In this document: positions 54,609 to 62,881 of the stretch, piece by piece
Position numbering within the stretch: the stretch's first letter is position 1
How the letters are laid out: the number at the start of each line of letters is the position of its first letter
Source: Ensifer adhaerens
GTDB taxonomy: Bacteria > Pseudomonadota > Alphaproteobacteria > Rhizobiales > Rhizobiaceae
Assembly: GCF_002940685.1 (NCBI RefSeq)
Contig: NZ_PNFP01000013.1
Location: 186,001-250,000, forward strand
DNA length: 64,000 nt
Reading direction: 5' to 3'
Translations under genes and position numbers: made by a program
Notes under the pieces: model-generated
Seen by the model: only the letters and a program-made list of their open reading frames with translations
Told to the model about the DNA's origin: nothing
The model's database searches: none

Positions 54609-55868
54609 ATGACCGCACGACAGATCCATCGGGCCGATGTCATCGTTCTTGGGGCCGGCATCATCGGCGTCTCGGTCGCGCTGCATCTGCAGCAGCGCGG
54701 CCGATCCGTCGTGCTTGTCGACCGTCGCGGTGCAGGGGAGGAAACGAGCTACGGCAATGCCGGGCTGATCGAGCGCTCGAGCGTCGTACCCTATGGCGCG
54801 CCGCGCGACCTCGCCAAGCTCCTTCGCTACGGGCTCAACCTGTCGACCGACGTCCAGTTCGATTGGCTCCAGCTGCCGCGGATCGCACCCTGGCTGTGGC
54901 GGTTCTGGCGCGAGTCGGCGCCGAAACGCCTGGCACGCGCCGCAGCCGACATGCGGCCGCTGATCGAGCAATCGGTGCTTGAGCACGAGGCGTTGATGGC
55001 TGCCGCGGGTGTGCTGCCGCAACTGCGCAAGACCGGCTGGATCGAAGGCTATCGCAATGAAGGGGCATTTGAGCGCGCGTGCGCGGATGCTGCCGCGCTC
55101 AAGCATTTCGGGTTGAACTACGCGCTGCTCGACCCGGCGGCGCTGCGGCAGCGCGAACCGCATCTCACCGATGCGCTGGTGGGGGCTGTCCATTGGCTCG
55201 ACCCGGCCACCGTGGCCGATCCCGGGGCTCTGGTGAAGAGCTATGCCCGCCACTTCGCCGATTGCGGCGGCCTGTTCCTGCGCGGCGATGCCGACAGTCT
55301 GCAGCAGGGCAGTCGCTGCTGGAGTATCTTTACCGACGGCGGGCCTGTCGAAGCGGCAGAGGTGGTGGTCGCGCTGGGACCGTGGTCGGACACTATCGCC
55401 AATTCGCTCGGCTACAGGGTGCCGCTGGCGATGAAGCGCGGCTACCATATCCATTTCGAAACCGAAGCGACGGCCACGCTGACGCATCCCGTCGTCGACG
55501 TCGAGGGTGGCTACGTGCTCGCCCCGATGGCCAAGGGTCTGCGGCTGACGACCGGCGTCGAGTTCGCCTCGCGGGGCCGGAGGCCGAATCCGGTCCAGCT
55601 CGACAGGACGGAGCCGATGGCGCGGCAGATCTTCCCGATCGGCCGGCGCATCGAGCCGCAGCCGTGGATGGGGTCGCGACCATGCCTGCCTGACATGCGC
55701 CCGGTGATCGGCCCGGGCGCGCGGCACAAAGGCCTCTGGTTCGCCTTCGGCCACAACCACCATGGCCTGACCCTCGGGCCGGTAACCGGGCGGCTGCTGG
55801 CAGAAATGATGACCGGCGAGCCGACATTCACCGATCCCACTCCATATGCGCTGGCGCGCTTCGGATGA
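54609..55868 (+). CDS. FAD-dependent amino-acid oxidoreductase (DadA/DAO-like)
   Basis: A 419-residue flavoprotein of the DAO family. The Rossmann motif GAGIIG is at 15-20, ETSYGNAGLI follows as in DadA, then GPWSD and a C-terminal FAD contact (GHNHHGLTLGPVTGRLLAEM). DadA-type enzymes oxidise D-amino acids to keto acids. Coupled to an M81 peptidase and an S12 hydrolase, it probably handles the D-residues or N-methylated residues released by them. The actual substrate is unknown. Confidence 0.86.
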   Translation: MTARQIHRADVIVLGAGIIGVSVALHLQQRGRSVVLVDRRGAGEETSYGNAGLIERSSVVPYGAPRDLAKLLRYGLNLSTDVQFDWLQLPRIAPWLWRFWRESAPKRLARAAADMRPLIEQSVLEHEALMAAAGVLPQLRKTGWIEGYRNEGAFERACADAAALKHFGLNYALLDPAALRQREPHLTDALVGAVHWLDPATVADPGALVKSYARHFADCGGLFLRGDADSLQQGSRCWSIFTDGGPVEAAEVVVALGPWSDTIANSLGYRVPLAMKRGYHIHFETEATATLTHPVVDVEGGYVLAPMAKGLRLTTGVEFASRGRRPNPVQLDRTEPMARQIFPIGRRIEPQPWMGSRPCLPDMRPVIGPGARHKGLWFAFGHNHHGLTLGPVTGRLLAEMMTGEPTFTDPTPYALARFG

Positions 55869-55945
55869 TGCTCCCGGACGCGCGTCGCGCCCAGTCCGTC
55901 GGCGCGCGTCGCGCTCGCGGTGACTCCGCCAGGCAATAGATTACG

Positions 55946-55981
55946 CGGAACCACGCGGACCTGATGATCCGCATGGTTCCG
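55946..55981 (-). terminator. Hairpin downstream of S12 hydrolase copy 2
   Basis: Arms of 15 bases (55946-55960 and 55967-55981) pair fully on the minus-strand RNA with two G-U pairs. On the plus strand these are two mismatches. It lies nine bases past the stop of the leftward S12 gene, between convergent genes. There is no T-run, so it may be a stabilising or rho-linked hairpin. Confidence 0.5.
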
Positions 55982-55989
55982 AAGACGCT

Positions 55990-57360
55990 TCATTCCATAT
56001 GGAAACGCATGCCGGCGATGCGGCCGTCATCCTGGCGGACGACAGTCCAGTGCATGTGGTAGCGACCGGTCGCCAGGCGGTAGCGCCGGCGGGCGCCAGC
56101 GTCCTCGACTAGCTCCATCGGCGCAGCTGCGAGATCGGACTCGCTTTCGCTGAGAACCTGCTCGAAGCGCCGGCCCGACCATTGCTGCCAGCAGGCTTCG
56201 CTGAACGCCTCAGAAGGTGCGCAGCGTGTCGCGATAGTCTGGATCAGCTCGGCGTCGCGGCTTGTCAGGCCAGGCCTGGTGTCGGTGACAGGTTCGTAGG
56301 GTGCGATCGTTGCATCGACCAGGCCAGCGACCCTGTGGGCGATGCGCGCGACCTGAGCGGAGTCGATGTTGGCGAGCACCGCCACCGAAAGCCTTTGCGC
56401 CGGAAAACGGGCAAGCTCTGCCCGGAACCCGTCCCAGGTGCCTCCATGCCTGATCTTGCGCTGTCCTCGCACCTCTGAGTTCTGCCAGCCCAGCCCATAG
56501 CCGTTGATGGCCGGGGATCCGTCCGACGTCAGCGCCGGCTCGAACATCTCGGCAATGATGTCGGGTCGGAACACCCGGCCACGATCCAGCTCCATGAACC
56601 AGTGGGCAATGTCTCGCGGCGAGAAGCAAAGCCCGCCGTCGCCAGTGCGCAGCATGGTCGGCGCCGTCCAGTGGCTGTTGCGCAGTTCTCCCGCAACAAG
56701 GCTGTAGCCGCTCGCCCGGTTGGGGACGATGTCGCGGCAGCTCGCGTCACGGGCGGTCGCCATGCCCGCGGGCGCAAACAGCCTCTCGCGCAGCAAGGCG
56801 TAGTAGGGCTTGCCCGCGATCCGGGCCACCACAAGCGAGGCCACGACGTAGCTGATGTTGGAGTAGAGGTAGCTTTCGCCTGGCCCGAAGGCGAGCGGCG
56901 AAAGGCTGGCAAGCGCCAGCAACTGGGCGTCGCTGTGGTCCTGCCACAAATTGACCGGCACGACGCCGTCCTGGATTGGGGTGGGGGCAAAGGCCTCGCC
57001 GAAGTTGCCCAGGCCGCTCGTCATCGACAGCAGGTGCCGGATCGTCATGCCAGCCCACTCGCGCGGCACCTCGGTCAGGTAGCGCCCGACAGGGTCGTCG
57101 AGGCGCAGGAGGCCGTCCTGCACCAGGAGGAGCACGGCGGCTGCCGTGAACATCTTGCCCGTCGAGCCCGAGTGGAAAATAGTGTCGGGCGTTGCCGGGA
57201 CGCCATGCTCGACATTGGCGAGCCCATAGCCGCCGAGATGCAGGATCTCGCCATCCCGCACGATGGCGACACCCAGTCCGGGAATGGCGCTGGCCTCCAG
57301 TTCGGCCCGGAGACAATGCTCCACCCTGGCCGCGATGCCGACGTTTTCAGTCATGTCCAT
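55990..57360 (-). CDS. S12/beta-lactamase-family serine hydrolase, copy 2
   Basis: A 456-residue paralogue of the hydrolase at 51.6 kb, colinear over its length. Ser-x-x-Lys is S66-T-G-K69 in the same HSGSTGKMF context, Tyr-x-Asn is Y166-S-N168, KIRHGGTWDGFRAE is shared exactly with copy 1 apart from one residue, and it ends with the same MRFHME. No signal peptide is seen. It is last in a leftward operon after regulator copy 2 and binding protein copy 2. The two copies have diverged enough to suggest different substrates. Confidence 0.87.
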   Translation of the reverse strand: MDMTENVGIAARVEHCLRAELEASAIPGLGVAIVRDGEILHLGGYGLANVEHGVPATPDTIFHSGSTGKMFTAAAVLLLVQDGLLRLDDPVGRYLTEVPREWAGMTIRHLLSMTSGLGNFGEAFAPTPIQDGVVPVNLWQDHSDAQLLALASLSPLAFGPGESYLYSNISYVVASLVVARIAGKPYYALLRERLFAPAGMATARDASCRDIVPNRASGYSLVAGELRNSHWTAPTMLRTGDGGLCFSPRDIAHWFMELDRGRVFRPDIIAEMFEPALTSDGSPAINGYGLGWQNSEVRGQRKIRHGGTWDGFRAELARFPAQRLSVAVLANIDSAQVARIAHRVAGLVDATIAPYEPVTDTRPGLTSRDAELIQTIATRCAPSEAFSEACWQQWSGRRFEQVLSESESDLAAAPMELVEDAGARRRYRLATGRYHMHWTVVRQDDGRIAGMRFHME

Positions 57361-57377
57361 GGTTTCTGGCCTTGCTG

Positions 57378-58949
57378 TTACTGAGCGGGTTTGATGTCGA
57401 CGATCGAGTAGGGTGCCCGGAACGGCAGCGGCGTCATCAGCCGTGTCTTGTTGAAGGCCATGGTCTGCGCCGGCTCATGCACCGGTGCGGCGACAAAGTT
57501 CGCGAGCAGGTGGGCATGGTACGTGCGGAAGTTCGCCACGCGCTCGTCCCAGGTCTTGGAGCCGTACATGGCGAGGTTGTGCAGCTCTTCGGACTTGGGC
57601 TCGTCCCACATCGACAGGTTCCATGAATCCAGCCGCTTGGCGCTGAAGAACCAATCGAGGATGTCTGCGTTCGTCCATGAATAGGGTTGCAGGACGAGCT
57701 CGCGCTCAGGCTTGCGGAACTGGTCGCGATAGGTGCCGGCGTCGAAGACGGTGATGTCGACGCCGATCCCCACTGACTTCAGTTGCGCCTGTATGATCTC
57801 GGCGGTGCGCCGGTACTCTGTGTCGGCCCGGGCCCACAGCTTGACCCGGAGCGGCTTGCCGTCCTTGCCGCGGATGCCATCGTCGCCCGTCGTCCAGCCG
57901 GCTTCGTCGAGCAGCTTTGCCGCCTGGGCGGGATCGCAGCGGATTTCCGCCGACGGGTCGACTTTCGATTCCAGCAGGGAGCTGACCAGGAGCTGGTGAG
58001 CCTCCTTGCCGACGCCGCCATAGACGCTCTTGAGGATCGCGCTCTGGTCGATGGCGAGTGCCACCGCCTGCCTCACCTTGACATCGGTAAACGGCGCGGC
58101 CCTGGTGTTGATGGCGACGAATGTGATGCCGTAGCCGGGCAGATCGCGCGTGTCGATGTCCGCCTCGGACCTGATCTGCGGCAGGAAATCCGTGGGCATG
58201 TCGAGCAGCATATCGACGCCGCCGGTGCGCAGTTCGAGGAAGGCGGTGGAGGCGTCGGGGATTTCGCGCACGGTCAGGCGCTTGATGTGCGGCGCATTCC
58301 TGTTCTCGGTCAGCGGGCTGCCCCAGGTGTAGTCCTCGTTGGAGACCAGTACCGTCTCCTGGCCGACCACGAAGCTTTCGAGTTTGTAAGGGCCCGTACC
58401 GACGGCCTCCAGCACGCCATAACCGTCGCCTGCCGCCTCGTAAGCTCTGGGGCTCGGGATGCCCATGTTCATCATGGCAAGGTTGAAGATCAGGTTCGGC
58501 TCCGGCCGCTTCATCACAAAGCGCACCGTGTGCTCGTCGATGGTCCCGACCTTGTCGATAGCGTCGACCATGTACTCGTTTTCGGTGCCCTTGAATTTCG
58601 GGATCCACCAGGCAATCGTCGCCGCGTTGAACGGTTCGCCATCGGTGAAGGTAACGCCCTTGCGGAGCTTGAACGTCCAGCTCAGCCCGTCCGGGCTGAC
58701 CTCCCAGGATTCTGCGAGATGGGGGTGGTAGGACTGGTCGGCCGCCTGCTCGATCAGGCGGTCGTAGATGAGGCCGTTGGCCATATTCAGCGTCACGGCA
58801 CGGATCGGGTCGTAGCTAGCTGCTCCCTGTTCCTGCCGCGCCAGGACGACGATGGCTTCCGTCTCGGTGGCTTTCGCCGGCAAGGTCAGGCTCGTTGTCG
58901 CGACGAGCGAGAGAAGCGAAACCGAAATGATGAAGTCACGCCTGCGCAT
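57378..58949 (-). CDS. Oligopeptide-type ABC binding protein, copy 2, with Tat signal
   Basis: A 523-residue family 5 solute-binding protein, paralogous to copy 1 along its length: YDRLIEQAADQSYHPHLAESWE, FKLRKGVTFTDGEPFNAATIAWWIPKFKG, VGTGPYK. Its signal also has a twin-arginine motif (MRRRDFIIS). GGGAGGA fixes the start. No permease genes accompany it, so it probably shares the single membrane complex encoded by the rightward operon, widening its substrate range. It lies 40 bases after regulator copy 2 and 17 before S12 copy 2. Confidence 0.9.
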   Translation of the reverse strand: MRRRDFIISVSLLSLVATTSLTLPAKATETEAIVVLARQEQGAASYDPIRAVTLNMANGLIYDRLIEQAADQSYHPHLAESWEVSPDGLSWTFKLRKGVTFTDGEPFNAATIAWWIPKFKGTENEYMVDAIDKVGTIDEHTVRFVMKRPEPNLIFNLAMMNMGIPSPRAYEAAGDGYGVLEAVGTGPYKLESFVVGQETVLVSNEDYTWGSPLTENRNAPHIKRLTVREIPDASTAFLELRTGGVDMLLDMPTDFLPQIRSEADIDTRDLPGYGITFVAINTRAAPFTDVKVRQAVALAIDQSAILKSVYGGVGKEAHQLLVSSLLESKVDPSAEIRCDPAQAAKLLDEAGWTTGDDGIRGKDGKPLRVKLWARADTEYRRTAEIIQAQLKSVGIGVDITVFDAGTYRDQFRKPERELVLQPYSWTNADILDWFFSAKRLDSWNLSMWDEPKSEELHNLAMYGSKTWDERVANFRTYHAHLLANFVAAPVHEPAQTMAFNKTRLMTPLPFRAPYSIVDIKPAQ

Positions 58950-58989
58950 GTCAAATCCTCCCTGATTTGCACGTGATGGATGTGGTCTG

Positions 58990-59859
58990 TCAGCGCTCCG
59001 GCCTGCCGGCATGGCCGGTGAAATCGCCATAGAGCTCTGACATGCGCTCGAGTCGCGCCTCGACGTCGGGCCCGAGTTCGCCGATGACGCCGTTCAGCAT
59101 GAGGTGGACGAGCGAGAGCATCGGTCCGTTGGTGTCCCAGAACAGGTTGATCTCCGACGGCAGCGCGATGATCTCCGAGGCGCTGCCATGGGCCCAGTCG
59201 CAGAACTGGTCGGTGACGAGCGTGACCGGGATGCCGGCATCCGTCGCGCGCCGGGCCAGAAGCGCGGCCTGGCGCGAGTAGCGCCTGGCGTCGAACATCA
59301 CGAGCGCTGTCTTTGCAGGGGCGGCAAGCAGCACGTCGGAGTAATTGCCGGAGGAATGATCGACGAGATGAACGCCGTCGCGGAGATACTGCAGGAGATG
59401 CGCCATGGTCACGGCGATGCCGCGCTCGCTCTGGAACCCGACGATGAAGATGCGCTCGCGCGTGGCAAGGCGTGCCACCACTGCCTTCATCTGTTCCGAG
59501 CCGGCAAGCTCATAGACCCTGACCAGCGCCGCCATCTCGAGCTCCAGGCTCCTGGCCAGATCGCCGCCGCCCCTCTTGCTCGCCGCCTGGAAAGCGCGCA
59601 GCCGGTCGCCCACCAGCCATGGCGTGTCGGCGATGTCGGTCTTGAGATCGGCCTTGAGGTCCTTGAAGTGCTGGTAGCCGAGCGCGCGGCAGAACCGACC
59701 GACCGTCAGCTCGCTCACCCCGACCTTCTCTGCAACTGTCATGGCGGTCTCGAACGGCAGTTCGCTGAGATTGGCCAGCATATAGGTCGCGATCGCGCGA
59801 TTGGCGCTCGAGCCCTTCTGCAGGTTGTCGGTCAATCGCTGGCGAACGGTCCCGGTCAT
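58990..59859 (-). CDS. RpiR-family regulator, copy 2 (HTH + SIS domain)
   Basis: A 289-residue paralogue of the regulator at 45.1 kb. The HTH has KVGVSELTVGRFCRALGYQHFKDLK and the SIS domain FIVGFQSERGIAVTMAHLLQYL. GGGGAGGAAG before the ATG fixes the start; the 50 open codons upstream have no ribosome site. It is first in the leftward operon with binding protein and hydrolase copies 2. The upstream region contains AT-rich DNA with TGACA-type repeats but no assignable operator. Confidence 0.9.
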   Translation of the reverse strand: MTGTVRQRLTDNLQKGSSANRAIATYMLANLSELPFETAMTVAEKVGVSELTVGRFCRALGYQHFKDLKADLKTDIADTPWLVGDRLRAFQAASKRGGGDLARSLELEMAALVRVYELAGSEQMKAVVARLATRERIFIVGFQSERGIAVTMAHLLQYLRDGVHLVDHSSGNYSDVLLAAPAKTALVMFDARRYSRQAALLARRATDAGIPVTLVTDQFCDWAHGSASEIIALPSEINLFWDTNGPMLSLVHLMLNGVIGELGPDVEARLERMSELYGDFTGHAGRPER

Positions 59860-60082
59860 GTCTTCCTCCCCATGGAAGAGGATATGACAGTTTTCTGACA
59901 ATAGATCAACAGTGATAGTTTTATATCTACCAGGTGTGTGCAAGATGTGCGGGGTCGGCGTGTTCGATCCGTCCCACCGGGTGGAAGAATGACGCCGGGC
60001 GTCGAGCATCGCTTACATAAGGGACTGAACAATCGAAGTTGGAATTCGTATATGCCGGCATGACGACGAGAGCGGCGCATGA

Positions 60083-60178
60083 TGCGCTTTCAAGTCGCCT
60101 CGGCAATGCGTCTCGGCCCACGGTCAGATTGCCAACCTTTTCGGCCTGCATCGCAAACGTCTGACCGCCTCTTTGTAG
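60083..60178 (+). pseudogene. Possible remnant of an AraC-type regulator C terminus
   Basis: Between two stop codons this frame encodes a 31-residue tail with GQIANLFGLHRKRLTASL, which resembles the second HTH of AraC-family proteins (family form like VAxxLGxHRRTLxRRL). There is no start or upstream domain. It may be debris next to the tRNA junction, or chance. Confidence 0.25.
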
Positions 60179-60313
60179 CGGCGGAACGTGCCGCCCCATG
60201 GCGGCGATTGTCGTGTCTTCGGTAGATGCGATCCTGTCGCTGGATCGGCGCCGTCCCCAGTTGGGACACCGGGCCCGAGGACAATGGGCTGCCGCGCCTG
60301 TTGTTTGAACGTC

Positions 60314-60349
60314 AAAAGCCCGCCGGATTTCTCGCGGCGGGCTTTTTTT
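60314..60349. terminator. Strong hairpin terminator next to the tRNA fragment
   Basis: A perfect 12-bp stem (AAAAGCCCGCCG with its complement) with a 9-base loop and seven T on the plus strand. On the minus strand it lies just past the 3' end of the tRNA fragment and ends in TTTT, so it is probably the native terminator of that tRNA gene. Confidence 0.88.
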
Positions 60350-60353
60350 GATT

Positions 60354-60404
60354 TGGTTGCGGGGGCAGGATTTGAACCTGCGGCCTTCAGGTTATGAGCC
60401 TGAC
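60354..60404 (-). tRNA. Truncated initiator tRNA (CAT), 3' part only
   Basis: Read on the minus strand this is the 3' 51 bases of an initiator methionine tRNA: an intact anticodon stem-loop with CTCATAA, a T-arm with TTCAAAT, the 3' acceptor strand CCCCGCA and encoded CCA. The D-arm and 5' acceptor strand are missing: beyond 60404-60410 the sequence no longer matches. Such 3' pieces are what tyrosine-recombinase integration into a tRNA gene leaves at the distal end of an element. The full tRNA should be at the other end, outside the window. Confidence 0.8.
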
Positions 60405-60594
60405 GGCTACTCTTGCATCCATCTGTTTTTATTTCACAATCACGATACAAAAAAATTTTGTGCTAAAATCTGTGTTAGGACGCGTTTTTCTTATTCTTCC
60501 GCTCCACTGCAAACCGTAATAGTCCAATTGACGAGCCTGCAACCATACGCTTCAATCATTTACTCCCTTCCGATCCAACTAAACTCACCTGCGA
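60405..60594. other. AT-rich left end of a putative integrated island
   Basis: About 190 bases after the tRNA fragment with clear AT enrichment (A-tract and TTTT runs around 60425-60500). It contains no gene that I recognise and should hold the promoter of the KAP NTPase gene. No integrase is at this end. Confidence 0.45.
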
Positions 60595-62823
60595 ATGACC
60601 ACCTCTCCCTTGACCCTCACCGCCGAATCCGACCGAGCCGTCGATACCGCGTCAGCAGACGAATTCGGCTTCGCTGACATTGCGAGGAAGCTAGCCCCTT
60701 CGTTGGCCGACGCCGCGGAAAGCGATGGGATGGTCATCGGGATTGAAGGCCCTTGGGGATCGGGAAAAACAAGCCTGCTGAACTTTCTTTGCCTGGAGTT
60801 GCCGAAGCTTAAACGCTCCAACGTCCATGTCATTACGCTCGCCCCATGGCTAACAGGCGATACCGTCAGTCTGGTAGAATCGTTGACCAGCGCCATCGCA
60901 GATATTTTGGAAGCTACCGCGCCACCTCAGAAGGAAGGTTTTTTGGCGCGGAGTAAAAAGAAAACGGGCGAGTACGGCGAAATACTCCGCAAATATGGGT
61001 CCCGTACCGGACGCGTGCTTGCCCCAATCGCCAAAGTAGCAGGCGTTTTCTATCCACCGGCTAGCGTGATCGGCGAAGGGCTTGGTGTTGGGGCTGAATA
61101 TCTGGAAGGTTTGAAGCGTAATCCCACAGACGCTGAAGTCAAAAGGCTGATTTCCCAGAAACTTGCGGCACAATCTCAACGGTTTCTAGTCCTCATAGAT
61201 GACCTCGATCGTTTAGAGCCCCATCAGGCGGTCGAAGTCATACGCATGGTTCGATCAGTGGCCGACTTTCCCAAAGTGGCCTACGTGATGTGCTATGACC
61301 GCACTGTGCTGGCCCACGCATTGGAACGCGGATTGCAGGTTAAGGATGGAGATCTGTATCTGCAGAAGGTTGTCCAGCTGACTTTCAATATACCGTTGCC
61401 TGAACCCTTCGACCTCCGTCTATCACTTCGAGAAAAGGCTCTGGCCGTTTATCAGGAGGTGAACGGTACCGTTCCTGGCAAAGACGAGGCTGAAGATCTT
61501 AAGTCCGCAATCGACCGCGAAGGCAGCGGCTTGCGAACGCCTCGTGAAATCAAGCTTGTCCTCAATGCCATCAAGTTCGCATACCGCAACATGGCCGACG
61601 ACCTTTATTTCCCTGATCTTTGCCGTATAAGCTTGATTAAGATCCTGAACCCGCCACTTTATCGCTGGCTCGAAAATTACTTGTCTCTGCGCTCCGTCAT
61701 TTTTACAGGCGACGCACATGTGGACGAAGACGAGACGAAGGAAATCGGGACAGACCTTGGCGTCTTGATGCCATCCGACTCTGTCGGCTCAACTCGTTCC
61801 ATTTGGAATCTCAGCACATACATACCGGGCTTGCAGCAGGATGAAGATCCTCAGGAGCGGGTCTTTCAAAAAGTATCAGAACACGAAACGGCCGAGTTTA
61901 TTGAGCGCAAACGCTTGGGCAGCCCGCTCCACTATCGATACTATTTCGCGATGAGCGGACCCAGAACAGTCTTGGCCGATGACAAGTTCAATGAACTCCT
62001 TAAACTAGCTGGGACAGATCAGGCTGCTCTAGCCGAAAAATTGAGGTACTACCTCGACGCTCCGCGACCGCTTGGGCAAAGTTGGTTCGATCATATCCTC
62101 GGTCGGATGCGCCCCCCTCTTCTCAATGGTCTCAACACCGCGCAATTGTCGGGGCTGGCGCTTTCTATCGCGCAGGTCATGGATGACTTTCTTGCGAAGG
62201 ACCTCGAAATCCCATTCGGGCGCCGTTCTGCGGCAGACATAGCTGTCAACGTGCTCGGAAACAGCATTAAGGCCCTCCGTCAAAAAGACCAAAGCAAAGC
62301 AACCGAGGTCTTGGATCAGGTATTCGGTGAGGGCCACGCCTTGAATTGGCTTGTCGGAACGTTCTTCCGAAGTGAGCTCTTCGATCACGGAGTTGTGGGT
62401 GATCGGCCTCAGCCCGAAAACTCATGGCATCTCACTGGGGCTGAACTCGAAAAGTACCGTGGTGTCCTAAGAACGAGACTTTCACAGTCCGCCGAAGCGC
62501 ATACTCTTGACCAGTTGCCTGATCTCAGCAGGCTTCTGTATGGCTGGCGGGACCTCGCAGGCATTGAAATACCCCGAGCTTGGGTCCAGACGTTAGTTCC
62601 CAATGACGACACTTTTCTTAAGTTACTATTGGATATGCGTGGATGGACGATGTCCGATAAAATCTACCGTCCTCTAAGAAAAGGAAGCGTCGAGCCTTTC
62701 CTTGATTGGGACAATGTCGAAGCGCGGTTGAACCAGATCAAGGCCGATAACCCCACTTCGACAAAAGCTGAAAAAATCGCCGAAATCGAGACTGCAATTC
62801 GATTCGGCGATGATGACTTCTAA
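60595..62823 (+). CDS. KAP-family P-loop NTPase
   Basis: A 742-residue protein. Walker A is G52-P-W-G-S-G-K58-T and Walker B FLVLIDDLDRL near residue 203, followed by FPKVAYVMCYDR, all typical of KAP NTPases. KAP proteins often have membrane helices inserted between the Walker motifs; here a weakly hydrophobic 130-160 segment (VLAPIAKVAGVFYPPASVIGEGLG) occupies that place. The C-terminal half (about 350-742) is unrecognised. KAP NTPases occur on mobile elements and some take part in phage defence. Base composition is clearly lower in GC than the left of the window. Confidence 0.85.
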   Translation: MTTSPLTLTAESDRAVDTASADEFGFADIARKLAPSLADAAESDGMVIGIEGPWGSGKTSLLNFLCLELPKLKRSNVHVITLAPWLTGDTVSLVESLTSAIADILEATAPPQKEGFLARSKKKTGEYGEILRKYGSRTGRVLAPIAKVAGVFYPPASVIGEGLGVGAEYLEGLKRNPTDAEVKRLISQKLAAQSQRFLVLIDDLDRLEPHQAVEVIRMVRSVADFPKVAYVMCYDRTVLAHALERGLQVKDGDLYLQKVVQLTFNIPLPEPFDLRLSLREKALAVYQEVNGTVPGKDEAEDLKSAIDREGSGLRTPREIKLVLNAIKFAYRNMADDLYFPDLCRISLIKILNPPLYRWLENYLSLRSVIFTGDAHVDEDETKEIGTDLGVLMPSDSVGSTRSIWNLSTYIPGLQQDEDPQERVFQKVSEHETAEFIERKRLGSPLHYRYYFAMSGPRTVLADDKFNELLKLAGTDQAALAEKLRYYLDAPRPLGQSWFDHILGRMRPPLLNGLNTAQLSGLALSIAQVMDDFLAKDLEIPFGRRSAADIAVNVLGNSIKALRQKDQSKATEVLDQVFGEGHALNWLVGTFFRSELFDHGVVGDRPQPENSWHLTGAELEKYRGVLRTRLSQSAEAHTLDQLPDLSRLLYGWRDLAGIEIPRAWVQTLVPNDDTFLKLLLDMRGWTMSDKIYRPLRKGSVEPFLDWDNVEARLNQIKADNPTSTKAEKIAEIETAIRFGDDDF

Positions 62824-62881
62824 GGGATCCAACTGTACCGGTAGCCGAACCGCGCTCAGTTGCTACGGGATGGTGGCCAGA

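Noticed and set aside
59860-59930. Repeated TGACA words before the second RpiR gene as an operator
   Set aside because: The words are short, not symmetric and common in AT-rich leader DNA; nothing matching occurs before the first RpiR gene.
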